A stretch of DNA of 64,000 nucleotides from Natronospira sp. (GTDB lineage: Bacteria > Pseudomonadota > Gammaproteobacteria > Natronospirales > Natronospiraceae). This document shows, one piece after another, positions 1-8,761 of the stretch (position 1 is the stretch's first letter; each line of letters opens with the position of its first letter). Where the stretch lies: NCBI GenBank assembly GCA_003558125.1, contig PWMQ01000017.1, positions 1 through 64,000 of the forward strand, read 5' to 3'. The position numbers and the translations under genes are program-made. A model generated the notes under the pieces. It searched no databases. It was not told the origin of the DNA and worked only from the letters and a program-made list of their open reading frames with translations.

Positions 1-67
1 GGTGAGAACACCGGCCCGCCCCGCTCACTACCCGCGCAAAGCACGGGCCAGAGAATCCCTTCCCTGC

Positions 68-2848
68 TTACTCCTCGTCGCTATCCTCGAAATCGCCCGC
101 AATCACGATGGTCATCCGTTCCGGCTTGAAATGGCGGCGGACGGCTTCGTTGAGCGTGTCCACATCCAGGGCCCGGATAGCTGCATCCAGCTCGCCTTCG
201 CGAAGCATGTCGCGCCCGGCGGCCAGGTTGCTGTTGATCGTACCCGCCAGTTCGCTGTCGCTGCCACGAGACACCTGACGGTTCTGGAGCCAGCCGTCAC
301 GGCCGGCCTCGAGCTCGTCCTCGGTGAAACCGTCCTCCACCACCTTGTCGAGCTCCTCGCGCAGTACCGACAGCAGGCGATCCCGGTTCTCCGGCGCATA
401 GAAGGCAAAGTTCAGGAATTGGCCGGAATCCTCGCGGGGATGAGCCTGGAACGCGGAGCCCACGCCATAGCTGATGCCTTCCTGGTTGCGGATGCGCTCG
501 GCCAGACGGGAGCTGAGGAAGCCGCCGCCAATCAGATGATTGGCCATAGCCACCGCAGGATAGTCTTCGTGATTATCACCCACCATGATCCGCTGGGCAG
601 CCGCCAGGGCGGCATTGGCCCGGTCCGGGGTGTCGATCACGACGGTCTCGCCTTCCGGGTCGTGGAAGTCGGCAGGAATCCGCTCAAAGGGCACTTCAGC
701 CGTCCAGTCGCCGAGACGACTTTCCAGCTTGGCGACCATCTCGTCCGGATCGAAACTGCCGATCAGCACCAGAATGCCATCACCGGCGCCATAGAAACGC
801 TCATGGAAGGCCGCAAGCTCGCCGAGTTCCAGCGCTTCCATGGCTTCCAGGCTTTCCTCGATGGTGGCGGCATAGCCCGGATGACCGGCTTCACGACCGC
901 TCATGCGGTTGCCGATGGTGGCGAAGGCCTGTTGCTGGGGCTGGGTCCGTGCCTCCCGCAGGCTGTTGATCTGGCTGCGGCGAAGCTCACGGAACTCGCT
1001 TTCATCGAAAGCAGGTTGACGCAGGACCTCGGTTGCCAGGTCCAGGACAGCTTCAAGCTGGTCCCGGTTGGTGTCCAGGGTTGCTGTCACCTGATTGCCC
1101 GCACCGCCCACATTGAGACTGGACTGCAGCTCGTCGAGCCGATCCGAGATTGCCTGGCGATCCCGCTCGGTGGTGCCGCGCATGAGCATGGAGGCAACCA
1201 TCTGGGAGGCGGTCCGCTGCCCATGAAGGCTTTCCTCGTCGCCCATTCGCAGCTGAATGCGCCCGACCACGCGGTCCCCGCGGGTCTGCTTGGGCAGCAA
1301 GGCCACCTGCATGCCATTGGACAGCTCGCGGTGAATCAGGTGAGCCTGGACATTCTCCGGCGTGGGATCGAAGGCCTCACCGGCCACCCGGCCCTCTTCC
1401 ACGAACTCATGGGCAGCCAGCATGGCGTCGAGATCATCCACTTCGGGGATCTCGGTACGCTTGGGCTCGCTGTCGGGAATGAAACGGCCAACACTGCGAT
1501 TGTCACGGCGCAGGTACTTCTCGGCCACCCGCTCGATATCCTCTGCCTCGACCTCCTGAATCCGATCGCGATGCAGGAAGATCAGGCGCCAGTCGCCGCT
1601 GGCCGCCCATTCGGTCAGGCCAATGCCGATGCGCTCGGAATCGTTGAGGGTCTGGGTTTCCAGGTTACGTAGCCGGGAGCTGCGTGCACGAACGGCTTCC
1701 TGTTCGCTGATGCCGTTCGCCAGGACCTCGTCCAGGGTCTGGCGGAACACGGACTCAACCTCATCCAGGTCCTGATCGCTGTCGACCTCGGCAAAGGCCA
1801 GCAGGACGCCCGGTTCTCTCAGACTGAACGCAAAGGTGCCCACCTGAGTGGCCAGCTCGCTATCAACCAGGGCCTGATGCAGGCGCCCGGAAGGCTGATT
1901 GCCGAGCACATGGGCCAGCAGGTCGAGCGCGGCAAAATCCGGGTGCGCCCCCGCCGGGACATGATAGCTGGCCATGAGATACTGGCTGTCCCCGGAACGG
2001 CGCACGGTCACGGTGCGCTCGCCGTCCTGGGTGGGCTCGCGGGTGTAGGTGTCCCAGATGCGAAGCTCTTTCTCGCGATCCGGTGCCGGAATCCGCCCGA
2101 AACTGTCGGCGACCATATCGAGCGCCTTGTCAGTCTCGAAATTACCGGACACCACCACCATGGCGTTATCCGGCTGATAGTAGCGGTAGTAGAAGTCCCG
2201 CAGCCGCTCGATCGGTACGCCCTCAATATCGGAGCGGGCACCGATGGTACTGCGGCCATAACCGTGCCACTCATGGGCGACGGCCATGGTGCGCTGCATG
2301 AGAACCCGGAAGGGATTGTTCTCGCCAATCTCGAACTCGTTGCGGACAACACTCATCTCGGAGGCCAGGTCCTCGCCGTCAAAATTGGCGTTGACCATGC
2401 GATCGGCTTCCATGGACAAGGCCCATTCCAGGTTCTCGTCGGAGGCCGGAAAGGTCTGGAAGTAGTTGGTCCGGTCATACCAGGTGGTGCCGTTGGCGCG
2501 ACCACCCTTTTCCGAGATTTCCGAGCGGATATCCGGATGCTTGTCGGTGCCGTAAAAGAGCATGTGCTCCAGCAGGTGGGCCATGCCGGTCTCGCCATAG
2601 CCCTCATGACGGGAGCCGACGAAGTAAGTGGTGTTCACGGTCACCGAACTCCGGCTCTGGTCCGGAACGAGAAGCACCTGCATGCCATTATCGAGGCGAT
2701 ATTCGGCAATCCCCTCAACGGTGCGCACGTGCTCGACCTCACCCGCCGCTTGCGGACGATCCATGCCGGCCGCGCAAGCGCTGATGATGGCAATGGCGAA
2801 CAGCAGACTGACAAAGGCTGCTGTTCGACTCTTGAATACTGCTAACAT
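68..2848 (-). CDS. M16 family zinc metallopeptidase, predicted lipoprotein
   Basis: Protease of the pitrilysin/insulinase (M16) family with two tandem M16 halves in one chain of about 926 residues, as in other bacterial two-domain members. The N-terminal half carries the inverted zinc motif HLLEH at residues 91-95 (counted from the chosen start) and a downstream RNEFE segment about 80 residues later that would supply the third zinc ligand. The C-terminal half has no HxxEH and is probably the non-catalytic clamp. The N-terminus has a hydrophobic stretch ending in the lipobox I-S-A-C (Cys at about 25), so it is likely anchored in the outer membrane facing the periplasm. I chose the ATG at 2848, preceded by a G-rich Shine-Dalgarno-like stretch; an in-frame ATG at 2872 is possible but lacks one. 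It has its own promoter and is not obviously linked to the B12 genes upstream. The natural substrate cannot be told from sequence. Confidence 0.93.
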   Translation of the reverse strand: MLAVFKSRTAAFVSLLFAIAIISACAAGMDRPQAAGEVEHVRTVEGIAEYRLDNGMQVLLVPDQSRSSVTVNTTYFVGSRHEGYGETGMAHLLEHMLFYGTDKHPDIRSEISEKGGRANGTTWYDRTNYFQTFPASDENLEWALSMEADRMVNANFDGEDLASEMSVVRNEFEIGENNPFRVLMQRTMAVAHEWHGYGRSTIGARSDIEGVPIERLRDFYYRYYQPDNAMVVVSGNFETDKALDMVADSFGRIPAPDREKELRIWDTYTREPTQDGERTVTVRRSGDSQYLMASYHVPAGAHPDFAALDLLAHVLGNQPSGRLHQALVDSELATQVGTFAFSLREPGVLLAFAEVDSDQDLDEVESVFRQTLDEVLANGISEQEAVRARSSRLRNLETQTLNDSERIGIGLTEWAASGDWRLIFLHRDRIQEVEAEDIERVAEKYLRRDNRSVGRFIPDSEPKRTEIPEVDDLDAMLAAHEFVEEGRVAGEAFDPTPENVQAHLIHRELSNGMQVALLPKQTRGDRVVGRIQLRMGDEESLHGQRTASQMVASMLMRGTTERDRQAISDRLDELQSSLNVGGAGNQVTATLDTNRDQLEAVLDLATEVLRQPAFDESEFRELRRSQINSLREARTQPQQQAFATIGNRMSGREAGHPGYAATIEESLEAMEALELGELAAFHERFYGAGDGILVLIGSFDPDEMVAKLESRLGDWTAEVPFERIPADFHDPEGETVVIDTPDRANAALAAAQRIMVGDNHEDYPAVAMANHLIGGGFLSSRLAERIRNQEGISYGVGSAFQAHPREDSGQFLNFAFYAPENRDRLLSVLREELDKVVEDGFTEDELEAGRDGWLQNRQVSRGSDSELAGTINSNLAAGRDMLREGELDAAIRALDVDTLNEAVRRHFKPERMTIVIAGDFEDSDEE

Positions 2849-2888
2849 TGGGAACCCCCCGAGGTTACTCATCCAGTGGAAGTGGCTT

Positions 2889-2916
2889 AGTGTATTACAT
2901 CACCAAGGCCAGTCAA
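2889..2916 (-). promoter_or_regulatory. sigma70-like promoter for the M16 peptidase gene
   Basis: On the minus strand TTGACT (2916-2911) and TACACT (2894-2889) are separated by 16 bp. This matches -35 and -10 consensus at 5/6 and 4/6. Transcription would begin near 2882, upstream of both candidate start codons. A short palindrome CCAGT-CA-ACTGG (2909-2920) overlaps the -35 and could be an operator, but it is short enough to be chance. Confidence 0.5.
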
Positions 2917-2968
2917 CTGGAAATTGGCTTTTATTGCGAATTGCTTCGTACTGCAGGCAGGCAATGTA

Positions 2969-4447
2969 TCACGCAGGCCGCCGCCGGCCACCCTCCAGGT
3001 CCAGAACCGAGTGCAGCCATTGGCGGTCCAGATGAGACTCGACCAGCTCAGCCAGGCGGTCCAGTTCGCGTTCACGATGGTGGTGATAGTCTGTCGCCAC
3101 TCCCTCGCTCTTGAGACCTGCCCATCGCAGCAAGGACTGGCAGGCGGGCCCCTGCTCGAAAATCCCGTGCAGATAGGTCCCGATAATCTGGCCATCGGGA
3201 CTCCTTGCCCCGTCAGGACCAGTCTCCAACTGGCATAGCGGTGAACCAAGGGCGGGGCCTTCGCTGATGCCGTTGTGGATTTCATAGCCTGATACCGCTT
3301 CACTGCCAGGGATCAGCCTTCCCCGGCTGCGGCGCCGCTGCTTCTCCGGCATCAGGCGGGTGGTCATGGGCAGCCAACCGAGGCCGCGGCCCTCCCCCGC
3401 CTCCCCTTCAACTCCATCCGGATCGGCGATCACCTGACCCAGCATCTGAAAGCCGCCACAGACCCCCATCAGCCGACCGCCATAGCGCAGATGTCGCTCC
3501 AGTCGGTTTGGCCAGCCCCTGGAACGCATCCAGTCCAGATCGGCCCGACTGTGCTTGCTGCCCGGCAAAATAATCAGATCCGCCGCCTCACAGTCATCCG
3601 GGTCACGGGCAAAGGTCAGGCTCACCTCGGGATGCAGGCGCAAGGGATCAAAATCCGTGTGGTTGCTGATTCGTGGCAGGGCCGGCACCACAACCCGCAG
3701 CCCTGGCGCCTCCCCTTCAACGCCCTGGGTACTGATACTGTCTTCGGCATCCAGGATCAGTCGTTCCAGATAGGGCAAGGTCCCGACTACCGGTTTGCCG
3801 GTGTAGTGCTCAAGCCAGCTTCGTCCGTCACGCAACAGGGCCATGTCACCCCGGAAGCGATTGATGACAAAGCCCTTGATCCGGGCCTGCTCGCTGGACG
3901 ACAAGAGCGAAAGGGTCCCGACCAATTGCGCGAAGACCCCACCGCGATCAATATCCCCCACAAGCAGCACCGGGCAGTCCACCATTTCGGCGAAGCCCAT
4001 ATTGGCAATGTCATTGGCGCGCAGATTGATCTCGGCGGGACTGCCGGCGCCCTCGACAATGATCACATCGTGTCGTGCCGACAGGGCTTGCCAGGCATCC
4101 AGAACGGTCTGCCGGGCCTCGGCCTTGAAGGCGTGATAGTCCAGGGCCTGCATGTTGCCGTGGACCCGGCCCCGGAGAATCACCTGTGCATCCTGGTCCG
4201 ATTGGGGCTTGAGCAGAACCGGATTCATGTCGCTGTGGGGCTCCAGTCCACAGGCCCGGGCCTGCAATGCAGTGGAACGACCGATCTCGCCCCCATCCAC
4301 GGTCACGGCACTGTTGAGCGCCATGTTCTGTGGCTTGAAGGGAGCAACCGAGAGTCCCCGGCGGTGAAGCCAGCGACACAGGGCCGCGACCACGGTGCTT
4401 TTGCCCGCATCGGAGGTGGTGCCCTGGACCATCAGCGTTCGGCTCAT
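2969..4447 (-). CDS. cobQ: cobyric acid synthase (adenosylcobyrinate a,c-diamide amidotransferase)
   Basis: Catalyses glutamine- and ATP-dependent amidation of the b, d, e and g carboxylates of the corrin ring, a cytoplasmic step of cobalamin biosynthesis. The 492-residue protein has the full family layout: an N-terminal BioD-like synthetase domain with the phosphate-binding segment GTTSDAGKS (residues 9-17), a [10 protein letters not shown] segment near 165-173, and a C-terminal class I glutamine amidotransferase domain with the nucleophile in GVCGGFQ (Cys330) and a C-terminal GTYLHGIFE containing the catalytic His. Length is normal for CobQ/CbiP. The ATG overlaps the cobB stop by 4 bp (ATGA), so the two are translationally coupled. 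It is the last gene of the B12-linked series. No other corrin-ring gene is in this window, so the rest of any de novo pathway must lie elsewhere or be missing. Confidence 0.96.
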   Translation of the reverse strand: MSRTLMVQGTTSDAGKSTVVAALCRWLHRRGLSVAPFKPQNMALNSAVTVDGGEIGRSTALQARACGLEPHSDMNPVLLKPQSDQDAQVILRGRVHGNMQALDYHAFKAEARQTVLDAWQALSARHDVIIVEGAGSPAEINLRANDIANMGFAEMVDCPVLLVGDIDRGGVFAQLVGTLSLLSSSEQARIKGFVINRFRGDMALLRDGRSWLEHYTGKPVVGTLPYLERLILDAEDSISTQGVEGEAPGLRVVVPALPRISNHTDFDPLRLHPEVSLTFARDPDDCEAADLIILPGSKHSRADLDWMRSRGWPNRLERHLRYGGRLMGVCGGFQMLGQVIADPDGVEGEAGEGRGLGWLPMTTRLMPEKQRRRSRGRLIPGSEAVSGYEIHNGISEGPALGSPLCQLETGPDGARSPDGQIIGTYLHGIFEQGPACQSLLRWAGLKSEGVATDYHHHRERELDRLAELVESHLDRQWLHSVLDLEGGRRRPA

Positions 4448-5757
4448 GGGCGTAAGAAGAGTGCGGCGGCGGCTGTGGGGCAGGACGGGAAATAGCTGTG
4501 AAAATAACTCGCCGTCAGCGAGCCATGCCGATAGATCGCTTCACCGGCACTGTCGAAACGCTGGCGCCGGGTGTGGGTCACGGGCGTCAGCGAGGTTTTC
4601 ACCCTGGAATGGTGGAAGGTGTGGCCGCGCAGACTCCCTTGCTCGGACTCCAATGACTGGATTCCGAGTCCGACCAATTGCCCGGCCATGATGCTCTCGC
4701 CGGGGAGCAGACCGGCCATGGCGTGTCGCTTCCCCTCCTGGTCCACCAGGGCCTCCATGCAGGCCATCATCCCGCCGCACTCGGCCAGAATGGGGCGCCC
4801 GGCCTCGTGATGGGCCTTGAGAGTTGCCTTGAAATGCCCGGCTCCGGCCAGGGTCTCGCCATGGAGTTCGGGATAGCCACCGGGCAGCCAAAGGGCATCG
4901 GCGTCGGGGACTGCCTCATCCGCGAGCGGAGAGAAGTAAAAGAGCTCGGCACCCATCGCCCTCAACAGGTCTTCATTGGCCCGGTAGATGAAGGCAAAAG
5001 CCGAATCACGGGCGATGGCGATGCGCTTGCCGACCAAATCATCGGGCGGCGGCGCGGGCTGACGGGCAGTGAGCTCGATCTCCCTGGGCAAGCGACTCAG
5101 CCCGGCTTCCGCCAAGACCTGAGCAGCCTGATTCAGGCGTTCATCCAGATCGCTGATCTCCCGAGCCTGGACAATGCCCAGATGACGGTCGGGAATGTCC
5201 ATGGCAGGATGTCGAGGAATACCGCCCAGCAGGGTGATGTCGGGCGGCAGACTTTCGGCCAGCATCTCTCCGTGCACCGCTCCGCCGATGCGATTGGCAA
5301 TCACTTCCCTGACGGTCACATCATCGCGGTAGCTGGCCAGGCCGAGAGCCACGGCACCAAATGTCTGGGCCATGCCGCCGGCATCGATCAGCGGCAATGC
5401 GGGCATCCCCGCCAACACGGCCAGGTCGGCGCTGGAAGGGGCACCGTCATACAAGCCCATGGAGCCTTCCACTAGCACCAGATCCGCCTCGGCGGCCGCC
5501 TCGGCCAGTCGCCAGAGGCATTCACTCTCGCCGGTCATCCACGGATGCAGTTGGTAGACCGGATTACCCGAGGCCACTTCCAGGACCATGGGATCAAGAT
5601 AATCCGGTCCATGCTTGAAAACCCGGACATTCAAACCGGCATTGCGATGCAATCGAGCCAGGGCCGCCGTCACCATCGACTTCCCCTGCCCCGACCCCGG
5701 CGCAGTAATCAACGCCACCGGCGCTTTGCCTTTTATCTGCTCTTGCTCATTCATCAT
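4444..5757 (-). CDS. cobB: cobyrinate / hydrogenobyrinate a,c-diamide synthase
   Basis: Amidates the a and c side chains of (hydrogeno)cobyrinic acid with glutamine and ATP, the step before CobQ in either route (CbiA in the anaerobic naming, CobB in the aerobic one). The 437-residue product shows the P-loop-like APGSGQGKS (19-27), EGSMGLYDG (97-105) and a C-terminal class I GATase domain with its nucleophilic Cys in LAECGGM (Cys327). Two adjacent ATG codons open the frame (5757 and 5754), and the choice does not alter any domain. It overlaps cobQ by 4 bp. About 250 bp filled with interspersed repeats separates it from btuD, so co-transcription with the uptake genes is likely from orientation but not certain. 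Whether the substrate is cobalt-free cannot be decided here. Confidence 0.94.
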   Translation of the reverse strand: MMNEQEQIKGKAPVALITAPGSGQGKSMVTAALARLHRNAGLNVRVFKHGPDYLDPMVLEVASGNPVYQLHPWMTGESECLWRLAEAAAEADLVLVEGSMGLYDGAPSSADLAVLAGMPALPLIDAGGMAQTFGAVALGLASYRDDVTVREVIANRIGGAVHGEMLAESLPPDITLLGGIPRHPAMDIPDRHLGIVQAREISDLDERLNQAAQVLAEAGLSRLPREIELTARQPAPPPDDLVGKRIAIARDSAFAFIYRANEDLLRAMGAELFYFSPLADEAVPDADALWLPGGYPELHGETLAGAGHFKATLKAHHEAGRPILAECGGMMACMEALVDQEGKRHAMAGLLPGESIMAGQLVGLGIQSLESEQGSLRGHTFHHSRVKTSLTPVTHTRRQRFDSAGEAIYRHGSLTASYFHSYFPSCPTAAAALFLRP

Positions 5758-5769
5758 TGAAATCTTTAT

Positions 5770-6006
5770 CTCGCGCAGAGACGCAGAGGCGCTGAGAATG
5801 CCTAATCAAATTCATAATGACTGCCTCGCGCAAAGACGCTAAGACGCAAAGAAAAACCAAAGTTGTTGTGACTCCTGTCATCGCACCGTCGCTTGTACGT
5901 TGACTAAGCTCTGCCCTTTACAGTAGAAACGCTTTTCCCTTAGCGTCTTTGCGCCTTTGCGCGAGGCAATATCTTTTTCTTTTCTCTGCGCCTCTGCGCG
6001 AGGCAA
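5770..6006. repeat. cluster of four short interspersed repeats in opposing orientation
   Basis: The cobB-btuD intergenic space holds four variants of one motif. Two read forward (about 5770-5796 and 5824-5856, of the type CTCGCGCAAAGACGC) and two read in reverse complement (about 5939-5969 and 5981-6006, of the type GCGTCTTTGCGC). Because the pairs oppose each other, the transcript could fold into a long hairpin. The same motif recurs at 43437-43716. The middle part (about 5857-5938) shows nothing recognisable. No transposase is present. Confidence 0.8.
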
Positions 6007-6009
6007 ACA

Positions 6010-6777
6010 TCAATCAGCCGGTACAAAGACCGGGCGGCCGTTCAATTCGGTGACGTGCAGCGCCTGGCCGTAGAGGCGTTCAAGCGCCGAGGGGACGAGC
6101 ATGTCCAGGGCCGGCCCCCAGCAGCATTGGCCGTCCGGTTCAAGCAGGAGCAACTGATCGCACCATCGGGCGGCCAGATTGATGTCGTGCAGGCACACGA
6201 ATACACCACAGCCGGCTTGCGCCTGTTCTCTCAGCAGGCGCATCACCGCCACCTGATGATGGAGATCCAGATGGTTGGTGGGTTCATCGGCCAGCCAGAT
6301 TTCCGGGGCCTGGGCCAGGGCGGTAGCAATGGCAAGGCGCTGGCGTTCTCCCCCCGAGAGAGTGCTCACCAGACGATTTTCCATGCCCTTGAGCTCAAGG
6401 GCTGCCAATGCGGACAGCGCCAGTTCCACATCCTCGGCCGTATCCAGGTCCCAGGGGGACAGATGGGGATGGCGGCCGATCAGGGCCGTTTCCAGTACCG
6501 TGGCCGGAAAACTGTCCTGATGATCCTGAAAAACAACGGCCAGGCGGCGGGCAATGGTGCGGCGGCCCAGGGACTGCAATGACCTCCCCTGCAGACAGAT
6601 CTGTCCGCCACGGGCATTCTTGAGCCCTGCCAGAGTATGCAACAGGGTGGTCTTGCCGGCCCCGTTGGGCCCGATCACTCCCCAGACCTGCCCAGGCTCT
6701 ATGGAAATATCAATGGCACTGCCATCGGCCCGCCCCGGCACGTCAATCCGCAGAGACTGTGTCGACAGTCGAGCCAT
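6010..6777 (-). CDS. btuD: cobalamin (or iron-chelate) ABC transporter, ATP-binding protein
   Basis: ATPase subunit powering import across the inner membrane by the adjacent FecCD-type permease. The 255-residue protein has Walker A GPNGAGKT (36-43), a Q-loop in VVFQDHQ, the signature LSGGERQ (140-146), Walker B with WLADEPTNHLD (161-171) and the switch His in CLHDINLA. This is the order typical of FecE/BtuD/HmuV ATPases. Its ATG shares one base with the permease stop (TGATG), a coupling arrangement that argues for a BtuCD complex. The B12 specificity is inferred from context: a cobalamin riboswitch and TonB receptor upstream and corrin amidotransferases downstream. By sequence alone it could serve siderophore or heme. 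Confidence 0.9.
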   Translation of the reverse strand: MARLSTQSLRIDVPGRADGSAIDISIEPGQVWGVIGPNGAGKTTLLHTLAGLKNARGGQICLQGRSLQSLGRRTIARRLAVVFQDHQDSFPATVLETALIGRHPHLSPWDLDTAEDVELALSALAALELKGMENRLVSTLSGGERQRLAIATALAQAPEIWLADEPTNHLDLHHQVAVMRLLREQAQAGCGVFVCLHDINLAARWCDQLLLLEPDGQCCWGPALDMLVPSALERLYGQALHVTELNGRPVFVPAD

Positions 6778-7760
6778 CAGCGACTCCGGTACAGCAGATA
6801 GAGGAAGGTCGGGACGCCAAGCATGGCCGTAATGACCCCGACCGGCAATTGTTCCGGCGCCAACAGGGTTCGTGCCAGGGTATCGGAGAGCACCAGCAGG
6901 ATGCCGCCCCCCAATGCCGATGCAGGCAGAATCAGACGCTGGTCATTGCCCAGCACGAGTCGCAGCATATGCGGCACCACAAGCCCCACAAAACCGATGG
7001 CACCGGCGGTGGTCACCGCCACGGCAGTGAGCAGGCTGGCCACGGCATAGACCGTCCAGGTCATGGGGCGCACGGACACCCCCAGGGCCGCCGCTTGCAA
7101 CGGCCCCCGGGCCAACACATTGAGACTGCGGCCAAAGGGCAGCATCAGAACGCAGGCGACCACCAGGACCGTGACGGCCGGCCAGGGTGAACGGGCGTAA
7201 GCCATGTCCCCCATGAGCCAATACAACATGCCGGGAATCTGCTCGCTCGGGCTGAGTGCCAGCATGAAGGTGATCACCGCCCCCCAGCCGGCTGCCACCA
7301 CCACGCCGGTAAGCAACAGGCGTGTCGGTGTCCAGCTGCCGGTGCCATGAGCCAGTCCGAACACCAGCACCACCGAGACCATGGCTCCGGCGAAGGCAGA
7401 GCCAGAGACCGCAGTCACCCCCAGACCAAAGAGCATGGCTGTCAGAGCCCCCACGGCGGCACCGCCGGAGAGGCCAAGCACATAGGGGTCGGCAAGCGGA
7501 TTTCTGAGCAGGACCTGCATCAGGGCGCCGGCCACGCCCAGCAGGCCGCCGGTGGCGAACGCAGCCGCCGCTCGCGGCAGACGCAATTCGATAATCAGGG
7601 TGCGATGGAGTTCACTGCCACCACCGGTCACCACCGCCCAGAACTCCCCTGGCGGGATGGGAACGCTGCCGATGCTGACTGCCAGGGCCAGGGACAGCAG
7701 CCCCATCCCCAACAGAACAATCAGCGGCGGCAGCATGCGCTGCAGGTCGCCACGATACAT
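6777..7760 (-). CDS. btuC: cobalamin ABC transporter permease, FecCD/BtuC family
   Basis: Integral inner-membrane permease of about 327 residues whose alternating hydrophobic segments fit the roughly ten-helix FecCD fold. Recognisable family segments include LRLPRAAAAFATGGLLGVAG, the NPLADPYVLGLSGGAAVGA region and a C-terminal GFVGLVVPHMLR. It would pair as a homodimer with two BtuD subunits and receive vitamin from BtuF. I chose the ATG at 7760, about 9-10 nt after GGGAG. A longer frame reaches 7826 but would overlap btuF and adds a non-hydrophobic extension that does not look like the family. The gene sits 31 bp after btuF and overlaps btuD by one base. Substrate assignment rests on the locus. 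Confidence 0.9.
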   Translation of the reverse strand: MYRGDLQRMLPPLIVLLGMGLLSLALAVSIGSVPIPPGEFWAVVTGGGSELHRTLIIELRLPRAAAAFATGGLLGVAGALMQVLLRNPLADPYVLGLSGGAAVGALTAMLFGLGVTAVSGSAFAGAMVSVVLVFGLAHGTGSWTPTRLLLTGVVVAAGWGAVITFMLALSPSEQIPGMLYWLMGDMAYARSPWPAVTVLVVACVLMLPFGRSLNVLARGPLQAAALGVSVRPMTWTVYAVASLLTAVAVTTAGAIGFVGLVVPHMLRLVLGNDQRLILPASALGGGILLVLSDTLARTLLAPEQLPVGVITAMLGVPTFLYLLYRSR

Positions 7761-7791
7761 GCCCGCAGTCTCCCGAATTGTAGGGCCCGAT

Positions 7792-8700
7792 TCAACGACG
7801 CTCACGCGCCTGCTCCATATGGGCACACAAGCGCTTCATGCCCTCCAGCAACCTCGGTGTCGCCCGCTGGATACTGGAGGGTGGAATGAAGTATAGATTG
7901 TTCCGCTTTACCGCGGTCATTCCCTCGAATCGCCGCCATGGATCCAACCAGCTATCGTCGTCTTCCCCCATCCCGGCGACGACGATGGCTTCCGGGTCCT
8001 TTGACAATACTGACTCCACATCCAGCCTTGGCGTCAACCTCGGAAGGTCCCCGTAGATGTTCTTGGCTCCGCACACGGCTGCGGCACGACTGATCAGGTG
8101 TTCATCATTGACCGTCATCAAGGGATCATCCCATATCTGATAGAAGAGCCGGACCGGGGCAGCATCGGCATAACGGGCCTTCAGCGCGGCAATCTCCGTT
8201 TTGAAATGCGCTGCCTTGGGATGGGCGATGTCCTCGCTACCCGCCAGACGGCCAAAACGCTCCAGAGTGTGAGCCACATCCTCGAAACTCCGCTGCTCCC
8301 CCCAGAACACGTCGATCCCCAATTCTTCCAGCCGACGTAGCTGCTCGGTGGGGTTACCACTGATCCAGGCCACAACCAGATCCGGCTCGGCAGCCAGCAC
8401 GGCTTCCATGTCGATGCGGTTGTGGCTGCCGATACGAGGGATATCCTTTGCTGCTTCCGGATAATCACTGTAACTGGTGGTTCCAACCACCCGTTCACCA
8501 GCACCGGCGGCAAAGAGCAACTCGGTCAGCCCGGGCGAGAGTGAGATGATCTTCTCTGCGGGCTCATCAAGACACAGCAGGCGCATCAGATCGTCATGAA
8601 CACAGACGGGCTCGGTCGAGCTGTCTGCCAGTGACACAATGGGAAGCCAAAGCAAGGCCACAATCAGCACCCTGGCAGGACTGATTATTTTGTACCCCAT
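7792..8700 (-). CDS. btuF: periplasmic cobalamin-binding protein, BtuF-like
   Basis: Periplasmic binding protein of the TroA/BtuF fold, about 302 residues, delivering corrinoid to BtuCD. The N-terminus (residues 1-25) is a Sec signal peptide ending near SLADS. The mature part has the typical opening IISLSPGLTELLFAAGAGERVVG followed by a YPEAAKDIPRIG stretch, and later DLVVAWISGNP, as in BtuF-type proteins. The chosen ATG at 8700 follows a strong GAGGAGGG site. The frame is open further upstream to 8865, but that stretch would precede the signal peptide and run into btuB. It lies 61 bp downstream of btuB and is co-directional with it. Two Cys residues just after the signal region (CVHDDLMRLLC) may form a disulfide, which is inference. 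Confidence 0.9.
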   Translation of the reverse strand: MGYKIISPARVLIVALLWLPIVSLADSSTEPVCVHDDLMRLLCLDEPAEKIISLSPGLTELLFAAGAGERVVGTTSYSDYPEAAKDIPRIGSHNRIDMEAVLAAEPDLVVAWISGNPTEQLRRLEELGIDVFWGEQRSFEDVAHTLERFGRLAGSEDIAHPKAAHFKTEIAALKARYADAAPVRLFYQIWDDPLMTVNDEHLISRAAAVCGAKNIYGDLPRLTPRLDVESVLSKDPEAIVVAGMGEDDDSWLDPWRRFEGMTAVKRNNLYFIPPSSIQRATPRLLEGMKRLCAHMEQARERR

Positions 8701-8761
8701 GCGCTGCCCTCCTCGTTTTCTGAAAGCCGGGCCCCGACCATCCAGGGCCCGGTCATTGATC

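Noticed and set aside
2-1672. A 556-codon forward frame over the M16 protease gene
   Set aside because: It mirrors the protease codons in antisense, has no RBS, starts with GTG and shows no domain. The minus strand has the HLLEH motif and lipobox.
5770-6006. A CRISPR array at the repeat cluster
   Set aside because: The repeats oppose each other, vary in sequence and have irregular spacing, with no cas genes in the window.
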